Of a stretch of DNA of 64,000 nucleotides, positions 44,491-56,965 are shown one piece after another; position 1 is the stretch's first letter; each line of letters opens with the position of its first letter. The notes beneath the pieces were generated by a model. That model did not search any database and was not told the DNA's origin. It was given only the letters and a program-made list of their open reading frames with translations. The stretch covers positions 11,763,889-11,827,888 of the forward strand of contig NC_060896.1 in NCBI RefSeq assembly GCF_014805685.1. The letters run 5' to 3'. The stretch comes from Silurus meridionalis. Lineage: Eukaryota > Chordata > Actinopteri > Siluriformes > Siluridae. A program made the position numbers and the translations under genes.

Positions 44491-45279
44491 TGATGACACA
44501 CCTGGGTTTTTCCTCTATTATTTATTTATTTATTTATAATTTTTTTTTTTTACTGTGATTAGGGTAGTATGATGTGTTTGTGTACCTGGTGTACATTTTG
44601 TACATGGTGGTTGCAGTAAGCAGCAAAAATAACACAAGATCACACCTTTTGTGCACCACACTGCTATTTCCTACTACTACGCTCCTACTTTCCTCCTAGT
44701 GGTGTCTGAAAAGATACAGTGATAAGCAGAACATTACAGTGAATGAATGAGATGCTCAGTTGAATCAGACTAACTATTTTTAATTTGTCTTTGCTTTTCA
44801 ACATGGCATTATGATTATCATCAAATCGTTTTAATTATAGAAAGTAGAACTATTTGCTATGACCTAAACTACTAACTATAGTGTACGCACACAGTCAGGC
44901 AAAAAGTGGCCTACTGGAAAAAAAAATTGAAGTCACCTCAGTTTCTGTGGTTGAGGTACAAATAAAAAAAAGGGAGCTGAGGTAAGCAGATGACTAATTC
45001 TGACTGATATTTTGGTAGGCTTGTCAAATTAGCTATTATGCTGAATTACAGACTACCTGTTATGTTAAAATTGTGTTAAAAGATGATCTATATATAATAT
45101 AACAGAATTTACTGCATGACAAACGACAAATTATTTGTTGAGCCTAGTTTTGCAATGTGTAGAAAATCTGCTGAACCCAAGCTAAGTTTTTGGATACCAG
45201 CCATATAAAGTAAAATACTAGTAAATAGTAAATACTTCAAGTCTAAAAGTATTTTTTTAAACAACATCACATTCTCCAG

Positions 45280-45990
45280 AGGAAGAGGTTGGACCAGATT
45301 GAACAACTGCAACATGAAACCACCAGGCATTCATACGGTTCACACAGCGTACCTGGTTACAAAGCAACTGAGATGGACCTTATTCAAATTGTGTCAGGTG
45401 AACAAAGTACACTATAGTTAACGTTGACATTTGGTTAAAAAACCCCTTTTCAATCTTTCATTTCCTTCCAACTCTGCCTAGTGCTACTGACACTGGCTGT
45501 ACTGTAAATCTAATATCAGTCACCATAGAGAAACTTGGGTAAGTATATTAAAGTGCAGATTTAATGCACAGTGGTTACTGTAGCATTGAGGTTATCAATT
45601 TTACAAGTTATATTTTTGTTTAACAACTTTGCCCAGCTTTAATGGTGTCTCTGTGTCTGTCTTTGAAATTATGGGCCATTTAAACCATCAGGTTTAGACT
45701 TATCCTATAATCATAAACATTTAGATAATTAACTAAATAACTAAAGGATTTATTGGCGATAGTAACCAGGACACTTAATTATGCTGAATTTGTTCTACAT
45801 TGTTAAGGCAAAGATCATCAGCAACAAAATTGAGGATCATTCAAGGTCATTCCAGAACAACCTGCAAATCGTTGGACACATCAAGCTGAGTTTGGGTTTC
45901 TGGGCACACAGAAACAGAGCTTTCATTTAGTGTTGTGAATAAGTTCACGATAACACTGTCCTTACAGATTTTAGCAATTAAGTTCAATCC
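45280..45990 (+). pseudogene. Decayed NRIP3-like gene
   Basis: Three exon-like blocks are seen. Block A is 45280-45397 (RKRLDQIEQLQ ... ATEMDLIQIVS). Block B is 45482-45538 (TDTGCTVNLISVTIEKLG, with good acceptor and GTAAGT donor). Block C runs from about 45808 (KIISNKIEDHS, FQNNLQIVGHIKLSLG). They parallel NRIP3 in order: the end of its QRRL...DDMILVS region, the retropepsin-like DTGC-YNLIS-RLG motif, and HLKVVGQIEHLVITLG. Phases do not join (A ends phase 1 and B needs 2; B ends phase 2 and C needs 0). The stretch between VS and DTG is missing. Block C carries a one-base shift near 45896-45901, after which similarity (LSFSVVN, TLSLQ) continues in the next frame to a stop near 45991. The first and last parts of the gene were not found. 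NRIP3 sits at this place in the human block. Confidence 0.68.
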
Positions 45991-47598
45991 GTAACCGAAG
46001 TGTACGTTTTGTTCTAGAAAATATCAATGTTTATATCTTTATGCGCATTCAAGTTTCTGAAAGTAAAATATCTCTTTGTTAAGCCATCAGAATGCAAGAC
46101 AACGGATGCACATCAGATTTTAGTATATTTTAAATGCATTGCTGTCTTATTTTACAGCGTGTTATTGACACTGAAAAGCAGATGTTCATTCTTTGAAATT
46201 ATAAGTTTATTTTGTTGGAAAAAGTAATTGTGCCATTTCTGATTTTTTACATTTATGCTCAACATTTTAGTTTCCATGAAATAAGAGAATTCTTTAAATA
46301 TCTATTTTTATCTCATGAAAAGATTTATTTGCAACAAAAATTGGTTCAAATAGCCTGGGGTCATTGTTGAAATCCATCAAGCTGGTGGGCAATTTTTTTA
46401 TTTTTATCCTTTTCAACTTCCTCTATGTAGAAATCGTAATAAAGTTACTAAAGTTAGAACTTAAAGCTCTGCATTTATGTTCAATCTAACTAGATTTTAA
46501 AGTACAATGATGTACATTTTCACTCCATCTATATATCGCTCCTCTGCCTCAGATAATTCTCAAATCAGTCATAACAGATCAACATGTTAACTCTAGTTTA
46601 ACAATCATAGGATCACAGGTAAAGCTTTGTGCATAAGTGGGAAATATGGAAACTTGAGGAAAATACTGTTTATAGATTTTTTTCTTCATGCAAAAATACT
46701 GAAGCCAAAAGCAATTAATCAGTTAAAGCAGACATGTTACTGTTTTATTTCCTTTTTACAAATCATTAAGTTCTTGTTTTAACAAGTTGACATTGCATTT
46801 GGCACCGGCTCATATGATCGGCCTTTCCGGTGTCGGACAGATCATATAGACATGCAGCATTAAACATTTAGCCTTTATGACCTTGAAATAACAGCTAAAA
46901 TCAGGCCTTCTCACATAATATAGTTCAAATGTTTAATAATAATAATAAGTTTAGTTTATATGCACCTTCCTAAACTCACAGAGAAAAATAAAAAAACATG
47001 ACATTCATATTCACATGGACATTTGCCCAGACCAGAACAAAAGCAAATTCAGTTGCATCCAGCAGTTATCTGACATTTAGCAAACAATATAATCCATAAC
47101 AAAGACTGCATAATATTATATAGACAGCTTAAATAGTATAATGATGTAAACCCAGTAAACAGCACATAGAACAGATACACATTGTCACTGGTAATATCTA
47201 GGAGAATAAAAAAGGTTTTGTGCTAAGATTTAAATTCATAGATAGAGGTAGTTTACTTGTCATAACACACACACAGACAAAAGATGAAATCTAAGAACAA
47301 AAAGTAACAATAACATTTGTGACTATTCTCATGTGTTGCTATAGTGGCATGCTTTGTGTTGTGTCACCACTAGATGTCCCACTTTAGTAGCCAGTGCCTC
47401 ACTATAGCAACCATATGACCCAACAAAAGTCCAGTGAACTGCAAACTGGGACGGAATATATGCACTTTCTCAGAAATCTATAAAGGTATGATAATTCTTC
47501 TTCATTTTTTAATTGCTTTTTAAATGTTCTTCTAAAAATTGTCTACAATTAAGGAAATACAAAAAAAAGAAAATTATTTCCAGTGCTTTTATTTGCAG
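45991..47598. other. Non-coding stretch before the C11orf16 homologue
   Basis: No coding exon recognised; AT-rich. It should hold the promoter and any leader exon of the C11orf16 homologue. Confidence 0.5.
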
Positions 47599-47611
47599 AA
47601 TTAGAGCCTCT

Positions 47612-47898
47612 ATGTATCAGCATTCTGACAGTCAAAGTGTCATCCCTGTGCTGCTTGGAAATGACAGGAATATCACATATATACTGGACACTTCTGAGGC
47701 AATGGCTACAGTTCTGGGAAAAGTAAAAAATATGATCATTCAAAGTCTGCTTACTAAGGCGTCTCTCAGAAACTCCCTCTTCAATATCATCAGCATTTCA
47801 TATAAGGTGTCTTGCATTCAGAAAACTAACACTGACATATAATTAATGGGGTCCAAAAACCTTCAACATTATATTTCAAATTGGAAATTAACAATAAT

Positions 47899-47970
<72 letters not shown>

Positions 47971-50900
47971 AAATAATCAGTATCTTAAATATTTACTATT
48001 CCTGAATTTGCTCTACTTTTTAGATCCATTAATGTAAGCAAATATGTGATATTCACCATGTATCTGCTTTGTACAAAAGGCTAGATTTTTCTCATGCCTA
48101 ATCTTTTCAATCTTCAATCTTTTTATGTGTTCAGATGGCACACTAAAGGATTTGATCTAAAGCAAAGTTTGGACAAACCAAATGATAAGAAACACTGAAA
48201 TTCATGTAAATATTTTAGTTTCTTGGTTTTCAGTAATATGATTTGTAATAAAAAATTATGTTAAATTAGATCACTAGTGCTGTCAGATTTTTGGACCCCT
48301 CTGAACATATATAGTTGCCTCTTAAATAAGCAGCTTCATCAAGTATTTCACGCAAATTGCCCGTTCAGCACATTATCTAATCACACATTTATGTATCTCT
48401 CTAGATAACATCATTGTCTGAGCACATGATTCCTTGTGCACCAGATACTGTGTACCAGGCCCTCAGCTGGATCCATACTCTCAGGACAAGCCCTGGAAAT
48501 GACCTCCTTACTGCCCTCATCACAGCATTTTCTGATCCTGCCTGTCAGTCTGTTCACCTAGTGACAAACAGCCTCCCAGACAACCCGGAGCAATGCTTAA
48601 ATGCTTTATCTGCCATCACAGCACGCCCTGTACATACCTTCTACATATCAGAAAAGCCAGATTTGGACAGGAACATTTTGGATTTCCTAAAATGTTTGAC
48701 CTCTGCCACTAAAGGGAGTTGTTACAGACTGTCTCTAAACTCTAATGACTCAGCTGAGCAGGTGAACCCCTCGGTCAGTGTTAGGACAGGAATATTAAAA
48801 TCATCACCTGTTGTATTCTATATGTAGTTGATTTTCAATTCATTAAAATGTTTCTGTAACAGAACAGCACTAATAATAGTATCATCTATATTTCAAATGA
48901 TAATTTCTAGTGTGTCATGGTTTCTCGGTTAACAGCACATTTACAAGGGCTATGGCCGATGCTCTTCAGAATCTGAATCTAATGATCTTCTTCTTCTTCT
49001 TCATTTTTTCGGCTTCTCCAATTAGGGGGTGCCACAGCGGATCATCTGTCTCCACATCCCCCTGTCCTCTACATCTGCCTCTGTCGCACCAGCTACCTGC
49101 ATGTCTTCCTTCACCACATCCATAAACCTCCTCCTTGGTCTTCCTCTTTTCCTCCTTCCTGGTAGCTCCATCCTAAGCATTCTCCTATACCACATGTTCC
49201 TACTTTGCACATGTCCAAACCATCTCAATCTCGCCTCCCTCACCTTGTCTACAAAACGTCCTACATGCGCTGTCCCTCTAATAAACTCATTTCTAATCCT
49301 GTCCATCCTCATCATCCCCAACAAAAAAAACTTCAACATCTTCAGCTCTGCTACCTCCAGCTTCACCTCCTGTCTTTTACTCATTGCCACTGTCTGTAAT
49401 CCATACAACATCGCAGGTCTCACCACAGTCCTATAAACTTTCCCTTTCACTCTCGCAGATACCCTTCTATCACAAATCTAAGTTTAATATACAGATACAA
49501 AATGAGTTTTATTTAACAATGAAAAACCTCTAATCATTGATAACAGTGAGGGTTTGGTAGAGGTGTCATTACTATAAGAGGAAAAACAGAGGTTGATGAA
49601 GTATTGACCTTTTTATTTTAAAAACACAGATGGCAAATGGTATATGTGGTATATGAGGAACAAAACACTTCAGAATGTGCTGTTACTGGAATCATTACAC
49701 CACTGATTGATGATTCATTGAACATTATCCTAAATGCTATTAATATTCATATGTTTTAATCATAATAGGTAGCGCTGTTGCACTCATCAGAACACCAGAC
49801 TCAACATTTTTCATGCTCAGGGGACAGATGTCAGGTCTCATCCAGCAAACCATTTCATCCAGTCTGCATCTCACCATACTGGTATAATCTTTAAATTAAA
49901 AGTCCAGATGTTTAGGGATATTAGCATTATCAGCACAGGATTTAACATGGAAAAAAAATTGTTTCTTCCAGGTGTTCCATGGGAAATCGTTTTAGTGTGA
50001 CACCATGTGTTTTAGGGAAGCTAGCAAGAGGGCAAGAGTTTTTCTCAGGTTGCCGTGTGTTAGCACGAAGAGAGATAGATGGATTCTACTACTTGGGGAC
50101 AATTGTACATCAGCTACAGGTAAAAACTAAAAGTCTAAAGATGTTGCATTTTTAAAAAAAATAACTTTTGTAGTGTCGTTTGTGATAACAACCGAAAAGA
50201 TTTGTGTATTCCAGGACAGAGGAGGACTCTTTATGGTGACTTTTGATACGTGTTTGCCCAAAGATGAAACCATGATGGAAACGGTATCATCTCAGTTAAT
50301 ATGCCAATCTGACATGCTGAATATAACTCAGGCACATACACACAATATAGTGCCAGGAGACACTGTATTAGCTCCCTGGGAACCTCAGATGAACCGATAT
50401 GGACCCGGAAGAGTAGTTTCTGGCATGGAAGTAAGAGATCCTTTAAAGGGTAAGGCAAGGGTTTGAGAAGGTCAAGATGACGTGAGTGTTAATCAAACAG
50501 TTTTCACCAGCAGGATAAAGGTGCTTCCTTTGTTTCAGGTGGAGTGGGAGATGGACTAGTAGTGCTGTTTTGGAATGAAATCAGATCGCACATTCCAAAA
50601 AACCTGGCTGTGTGGATACCTGCTTCTCTCCATGAGCGAATAATAAGGGAACTGCAATCTAATGTGTTCAGAGCAAGCTGCTTAAACCACAGCCACTGTA
50701 ATCACATTAACTGGTCACCAGTCTGCTGCTTAAACCACACAAATCACTATCCTTCAACAACTCCCTCAATGTGCTTTTGCCCAGTCACGAGCTATCCCTT
50801 CTCTAACCAATGTCTGCTCATTAACAATGAATGGAAAGGGCAGGAAATTAAAACTGACCAACTAAAGAAGCTGACAACTTCTCAGGAGATGGACAATGAT

Positions 50901-51109
50901 TTGTCTTCCTTAGACTCAAGTGAAGATGAGAAAGAGGTTGCAAATGAAAAACAGCCAGAGCTAGTGAGTCGCTCAGTGAACACAGAAATATCATGTCTGA
51001 AAAAGGTCCATACTGAGCCACATATTAGACCAACTTGGAGGTATTGGAAAAGAGGATCCCCAGAGCCACACCACAAAAAACCAGGTTAGTGCCAGGCCAT
51101 GGCTACGGT

Positions 51110-51183
<74 letters not shown>

Positions 51184-53090
51184 TGAGGAAAATAAGTATT
51201 TGAACACCCTGCTATTTTGCAAGTTCTTGCACTTAGAAATCATGGAGGGGTCTGAAATTGTCATCGTAGGTGCATGTCCACTGTGAGAGACATAATCTAA
51301 AAAAAAAAATCCAGAAATCACAATATATGATTTTTAAACTATTTGTTTGTATGATACAGCTGCAAATAAGTATTTGAACACCTGTCTATCAGCTAGAATT
51401 CTGACCCTCAAAGACCTGTTAGTCTGCCTTTAAAATGTCCACCTCCACTACATTTATTATCCTAAATTAGATGCACCTGTTTGAGGTCATTAGCTGCATA
51501 AAGACACCTGTCCACCCCATACAATCAGTAAGAATCCAACTACTAACATGGCCAAGACCAAAGAGCTGTCCAAAGACACTATAGACAAAATCGTACACCT
51601 CCACAAGGCTGGAAAGGGCTACAGGAAATTGCCAAGCAGCTTGGTGAAAAAGGTCCACTGTTGGAGCAATCATTAGAAAATGGAAGAAGCTAAACATGAC
51701 TGTCAATCTCCCTCGGACTGGGGCTCCATGCAAGATCTCACCTCGTGGGGTCTCAATGATCCTAAGGAAGGTGAGAAATCAGCCCAGAACTACAGGAGGA
51801 GCTGGTCAATGACCTGAAAAGAGCTGGGACCACCGTTTCCAAGGTTACTGTTGGTAATACACTAAGGCGTCATGGTTTGAAATCATGCATGGCACGGAAG
51901 GTTCCCCTGCTTAAACCAGCACATGTCCAGGCACGTCTTAAGTTTGCCAATGACCATTTGGATGATCCAGAGGAGTCATGGGAGAAAGTCATGTGGTCAG
52001 ATGAGACCAAAATAGAACTTTTGGGTCATAATTCCACTAAGCGTGTTTGGAGGAAGAAGAATGATGAGTACCATCCCAAGAACACCATCCCTACTGTGAA
52101 GCATGGGGTGGTAGCATCATCTTTGGGGTGTTTTTCTGCACATGGGACAGGGCGACTGCACTGTATTAAGGAGAGGATGACCGGGGCCATGTATTGCGAT
52201 ATTTTGGGGAACAACCTCCTTCCCTCAGTTAGAGCATTGAAGATGGGTCGAGGCTGGGTCTTCCAACATGACAATGACCCGAAGCACACAGCCAGGATAA
52301 CCAAGGAGTGGCTCTGTAAGAAGCATATCAAGGTTCTGGCGTGGCCTAGCCAGTCTCAGACCTAAACCCAATAGAGAATCTTTGGAGGAGCTCAAACTCC
52401 GTGTTTCTCAGCAACAGGCCAGAAACCTGACTGATCTAGAGAAGATCTGTGTGGAGGAGTGGGCCAAAATCCCTACTGCAGTGTGTGCAAACCTGGTGAA
52501 AAACTACAGGAAACGTTTGACCTCTGTAATTGCAAACAAAGGCTACTGTACCAAATATTAACATTGACTTTCTCAGGTGTTCAAATACTTATTTGCAGCT
52601 GTATCATACAAATAAATAGTTAAAAAATCATACATTGTGATTTCTGGATATTTTTTTGTAGATTATGTCTCTCACAGTGGACCTGCACCAACGATGACAA
52701 TTTCAGACCCCTACATGATTTCTAAGTGGGAGAACTTGCAAAATAGCAGGGTGTTCAAATACTTATTTTCCTCACTGTATATATATATATATATATATAT
52801 ATATTGTATGTATAACACGTAATTTGTTTTTATGTTTTTTTTTTTTAGGGCACATTGTTAAGCCTCCAAATCCAGGTGATTCTTCCATTGGAATAAACAT
52901 TGATTCTGGATATTCTTCATCCAGTTTTTCAACTACAAATCACAGTTCAGTATTTGAAATGGTTCCCCATTCATTAAGAAGAGGTGTAACAGTAAGAGAG
53001 GTATTTGGTGGGACTTTACCAAAACCACTTTCTGAAGCACCATCTCCATTGGCTTTTGCAGTAAATAAACTTTCAACTGAACCAAGATAA
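47612..53090 (+). CDS. C11orf16 homologue: VWA plus DUF4537 protein
   Basis: Coding exons: 47612-47806 (exon begins 47599), 48405-48761, 49769-49881, 49972-50119, 50215-50449, 50539-51084, 52849-53090. They total 1836 bases, giving 611 aa, and all phases close. Residues about 19-180 form a von Willebrand A-type domain of the VWA3 kind: [12 protein letters not shown] with MIDAS Asp26-x-Ser28 but Ala30 at the third position, then [27 protein letters not shown] and [12 protein letters not shown]. Residues about 245-390 match C11orf16 and its DUF4537: [49 protein letters not shown]. The conserved RPTWRYWKR lies near residue 517. No function is established. Human C11orf16 is about 467 aa and, as I recall, lacks the VWA part. 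The start is the first ATG of the first recognised exon; an upstream coding exon is possible because the exon is open before it. An AATAAA lies near 53385. Introns contain an RTE LINE fragment and a Tc1 element. Confidence 0.85.
47904..47966. repeat. (TA)n microsatellite
   Basis: TA tract in the first recognised intron of the C11orf16 homologue. Confidence 0.96.
48980..49480 (-). mobile_element. RTE-type LINE 3' fragment
   Basis: The minus strand encodes [57 protein letters not shown] and [19 protein letters not shown], the C-terminal end of the same LINE family as 43500-44490. It ends in the shared 'ccgctgtggc' tail followed by (GAA)n. It is 5'-truncated and lies antisense in an intron of the C11orf16 homologue. 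The plus-strand frames here are shadows. Confidence 0.9.
51116..51180. repeat. (TA)n microsatellite abutting Tc1
   Basis: TA tract running directly into the left terminal repeat of the Tc1 element; a shorter one (52778-52803) follows the right end. Confidence 0.96.
51181..52777 (+). mobile_element. Near full-length Tc1/mariner transposon
   Basis: About 1.6 kb with long inverted repeats of roughly 200 bases: cagtgaggaaaataagtatt at 51181, complement ending at 52777. The repeats close internally at 'aaataagtatttgaacacct' near 51365 and its complement near 52580. TA flanks both ends. It carries a broken transposase gene (51548-52561). The element lies inside the last intron of the C11orf16 homologue, in the same orientation. 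Confidence 0.95.
51548..52561 (+). pseudogene. Broken Tc1 transposase
   Basis: The frame starts [11 protein letters not shown] and shows typical Tc1 pieces: [30 protein letters not shown] (first catalytic Asp region), [14 protein letters not shown] (second Asp). The third catalytic region is damaged: after [11 protein letters not shown] the frame stops, where family members read [10 protein letters not shown]. Earlier frame breaks lie near 51620 and 51770. It cannot make a full enzyme. Confidence 0.88.
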
Positions 53091-54096
53091 TAATCTGCTA
53101 AAACAGTTCAGTAAACTTGTGAAATATGAAAACATTTGATATATTTAAATAATTCATATATGAGTTTAAGTGGGGATGTAATCATTGAGTATAGCCTTTT
53201 AACATTAAAACTGTATATATTAACAAATTATAATTTTTTTTAATTACGTTTTGCCACTATTTTGTGGTATGCATGCACATGATATTTATTTGAAAATCAT
53301 GGACATAATGTTTATACCATAGGTTTTACTCTTAGTCAACATTACGATGCTGATTTACTTACATATGTGTAATTTTCATATTCTTAAATAAATGCTAATA
53401 ATATAATACTGGATTTCACCTGATTCTTATTCCCTGACATAGTAAACTAGTATTGAGATTTATATTTAATAGAAAGTAATTAAAATAAACTCATGAAAAC
53501 TAATTAGTTTGGGACGAATAATTAGACGTCTTATGCCAAAATTTACACAAACTCAGCTCAAGTGGGATAAATTGTTTGCAAAATTTTGGGATTTTATGAA
53601 TCCCCAAAAAACCCCGACCAGGATAAAACAGTTACATGCATCAATGAATAATTTAATTCATTCATTAATTGTGTATTGATAATTACAATGATTTTACATT
53701 TTGTCATTTTTAATTCATTTTAAATGAATGCATTTAACGTGTCAACCCAAATATTTAGTAATGGATTGCAAAACCGCTGTGATTTTAAAGATGTGCAATA
53801 AATGTAGAGCAAAATACTGTAAAAAATTAAAGAAAATGTTTATTTCAGCACAAAAAGTTCAGCACACAATAGCAAATATTGCAAAGCACAATCATAACCG
53901 TTAACATTCAATACTGCTGATAAAAATACCCTGAGTAGTACATGTACACATTACATTAAGGCACATTATACATTAAAAGTGCACAAAAAAGCTTAAATTC
54001 AGTTTTGAAGGATTTCATTTTTAGTTTCAGTGCAATGAAATGAGACTTTTAGATCACCAGATGTTTTGCTGTATTTAAAAACATTTGAGGTTGAGG
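53091..54096. other. Convergent 3' ends of C11orf16 homologue and AKIP1
   Basis: AT-rich, without coding exons. It contains the plus-strand AATAAA near 53385 and plus-strand TTTATT near 53838 that serves as an AATAAA for the minus strand, so both genes probably end within this kilobase. Confidence 0.6.
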
Positions 54097-54325
54097 TCAG
54101 AGGTCGAATGTGAGTCTCATGCTCTCCCCTGCATCGATGTGCACCACTCGGGTCTGTGGGCCTGCATCCTGCATTGCTGCTGTGACAGCATAAGTGCCTG
54201 GAGATACTTCAATCAAGAAATCCTCTGGCTCAGACAAACCCTTTAATAACATTAAAACAGAGCACAAGTTATTATTCCATGAGGCTTACTCAAATTTGAC
54301 TGGAATTCAAATTAGGTTTTACATA

Positions 54326-54418
<93 letters not shown>

Positions 54419-56680
54419 GTATAGACACCTTTGTTTATTTTTTTTAGTGATTATTTCTATTTTAAAGTGATATGTCTTAAAATATTAATTTATATTTCTA
54501 TATTTATTGAAATTATGAACAACAAGCACATATTCATAAGCATAAACTAGTATATGCTGTAAAAAAACATATGCTGATTCAAAAACTATATTAATGTCAA
54601 TCCTTTAACATCCCCGTCTGTGCAACTGGTCGATGATATACAGGTGGAACCAACGTTTGTGGAGTCACAAGTAACCACCTCCAGACAGATTTGATATGCA
54701 AGATCTCGCAACGTACTCCTAGACTAATGATATAGAAGGTAATAATGGAATCGGCAGTCATTCAAACAGAGTTGCAGGATAACCTGAAAGCTGCAGGAAG
54801 TACAGTTACACAGAGAACAATAAACTGCACCTCGTGTCAACAAAAGGAAGAGGTGTGTATATATGGAACAATAATATTGAACATAATTTAATTTATATTT
54901 TGATTTACAGTGGATGTCTCAAAGCTGTCAATAAAAACGTTCTAATGTTGGTCATTTGTGGTGTCGTTTTAGAAACCTACTGTGTTTGATTATATGTATG
55001 AATATATAACATTTTGTTTAGTACCAAGTAAAAACAGTATGTGTGTACTGTGTATTTAAAGTGGATTATATGCACTAGAAGTATATTAAACAACAAAAAA
55101 ACAAAGGTGTCTGGACACTTCACCTCACTTCATATGGGACATGCTTACAGTGGAATAAACTCTTTTGGAGGTTAAAGCAGTGGTTTGAATTTGACTGGAA
55201 GTCTGGAGAAGCCGCTTTGAGTGAAAGCGACACACATGGGTTTGCTCTTGTTGATGAAGCTCGGCTGCACTTGCAGAACTATAAAACCTCTGTGGGGATA
55301 AAGCACATGCTTAGCGGGTCTGCAAGCAGAAAGGCATAATAAACACAGAGAAATGATTAACATTAGGTGTACCTTGCACTGATGACTAGTTTCAGACATG
55401 CACTCCACTATTTTTGCAAAAGCATTATCCAGGGTCATGTGGGCAGCAGAGTGATCCAGAACCTTTGAATAAACAACAAAGTTACATTTAACTATCTAAG
55501 TTGCGTTATTGTACATTATTGAACAAAATATCATGCACAATTTTAAGAAACAAGGGGAATCAAAGCCAAGATTCAGTACAGGATTTTTACTGTTAATCAA
55601 TGGCTTTTATGCAAACGTTTACTAAGAGCATGGTAACTTGACAAAATCCCCAGAATTTCTAACAAATTTTCTATGATATCTGATTCTGATATGGCTAATC
55701 GACAAGTCAGCTCAGGCCTATATCTCAAATCAAATTCTTTCTTTTATATAATTGAAGCAACTGTCATTTCTTATATAAGACAAGTATTTAAAAGGGTTTA
55801 AAAACCATAAGGCAAATACTCATCACAGATAGACTCCAAGAGAAATAATCAAATATACCAGGGGCGTCCAATCTTAGCCACAAAAGCTCAGAGGCTTAAG
55901 TTCTGTCCAAGCATGTTCTGCATCTAATAATCAAGATAAACTGATGGTTTTTGGTGAAATTTTAGAATTTTGCACATAATTTTGAATACGTTTAATCTGA
56001 AATAAATAAATAAATAAATAAACATTGGTTATGGGCAGCACAATTGTGCAGCATTTCTTTTCGAACCCTGGTTTCCTGACAGTAATCCTGAGCTGGAGTA
56101 CTGTCTGGATAAAAGAACATGCAAATCTTCTTTTATCCATGCTGGTTTCTTCACATTAATAGCAAAAGCATGCAGACAGCAGGACTGGCTACAGTAAATT
56201 GCTGCACGTGCAAATGAGTTATTGAATGTGTGTGTGTGTAGTGCTTTGTGATGGACTCGTGTCCCATCCTGGGTGTATTGCTTTCCTGTGCCCAGCATTC
56301 CTGGGATATACTCCTATTCCAACACAACGCAGGATAAAGTGGTTTATTTGGATGGATGGATGGATGGATGGATGAATGGGTGAATGGATGGATGGATGAA
56401 TGGGTGAATGGATGGATGGATGGATGGATGGATGGGTAGGTGGAAACATACCCCACCGTTTAAAAAGCATTTCAGTTTTGAAAGCTTGTACCTCTGCATG
56501 TGATGTATCCCGGCGAGTGCAGGATGAGCCTCCGCTCCTCCAGGTTTTTGATCGTCTTTTGGCTTTTTGTAACACCTCAAGTCCGAGTTTAGATGAACGA
56601 TCAAGTGAAGCCTCCAGCCAGCACCGACCTGCCATGATCGCTTTCCACCTGCTCACAGGAATCATGCGCGCAAGAGACAT
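54097..56680 (-). CDS. akip1: AKIP1, A-kinase-interacting protein 1
   Basis: Four coding exons: 56492-56680, 55373-55462, 55149-55289, 54097-54240. They total 564 bases, giving 187 aa (human 210), with phase 0 at every junction. AKIP1 binds the PKA catalytic subunit and p65 and affects their nuclear localisation. Visible matches: [20 protein letters not shown] near the N-terminus, [11 protein letters not shown] | RFYSS in the middle, and a conserved C-terminus ([30 protein letters not shown]). I chose the exon 1 donor GAG|GTACAA at 56492. The open frame continues past it, but the GTATGT donor nearby gives a stop after joining. Starts at 56680, 56665 and 56635 are all possible; the last has the strongest context. 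It is tail-to-tail with the C11orf16 homologue, as in human. Confidence 0.88.
54331..54413. repeat. (TG)n(TA)n microsatellite
   Basis: A short TG run followed by about 72 bases of TA in the AKIP1 intron before its last exon. Confidence 0.96.
54640..54880. mobile_element. Tc1 relic in an AKIP1 intron
   Basis: 'agaaggtaataatgga', 'cagtcattcaaacagagttg', 'ctgaaagctgcaggaagtac' and 'agagaacaataaa' match the early coding part of a fish Tc1 transposase. It is broken and has no terminal repeats. Confidence 0.6.
55859..55960. repeat. Short dispersed repeat
   Basis: 'ccaggggcgtccaatcttag' is the start of a widespread teleost non-autonomous element; only the left part is recognised, in the first AKIP1 intron. 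Confidence 0.45.
56221..56442. repeat. Dispersed repeat with (GGAT)n tail
   Basis: A repeat body ('gactcgtgtcccatcctggg' to 'gcaggataaagtgg') ends in about 90 bases of GGAT/GAAT repeat (56350-56442), just past the AKIP1 exon 1 donor. The Ser-Ile-His-Pro open frames over it are artefacts. Confidence 0.8.
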
Positions 56681-56965
56681 TGTTTGAATAAATAGCACGC
56701 GCACAAACACAGTTCAAACCATTCACTACAAGGGTGTGGACTGCTGCTAGTAGCCATGCAAAACATTCTGTGGCGTCCACGTTTATAAAGACTGCAGAAA
56801 AGAGTCATGCAAGTTTTTAACTTACAGCACCAGATTTGTTATTATTATTTCCTGTGAACAGTCACCGCTTTGCCGACATGGTTGATACAGTAGTTTTACT
56901 AGTTCACATTTGCTGGGCGTGTAAATGAAAGTGAAGGGTGAAGTACGCCTTCCTCTCCCGGGTGC

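Noticed and set aside
43937..44501. Minus-strand frames of 114-148 aa
   Set aside because: They run opposite to the RTE LINE reverse transcriptase and show no protein family character.
45280..45538. Upstream coding exons of the C11orf16 homologue
   Set aside because: Block B ends in a phase that could join the exon at 47599, but its DTGC-NLIS motif and neighbouring blocks match NRIP3 instead, and block A does not join B in frame.
49029..49436. Plus-strand 135-aa frame
   Set aside because: Shadow of the minus-strand LINE fragment in an intron.
56151..56604. Proline-, histidine- and isoleucine-rich minus-strand frames
   Set aside because: Produced by the GGAT repeat and by reading past the AKIP1 exon 1 donor.
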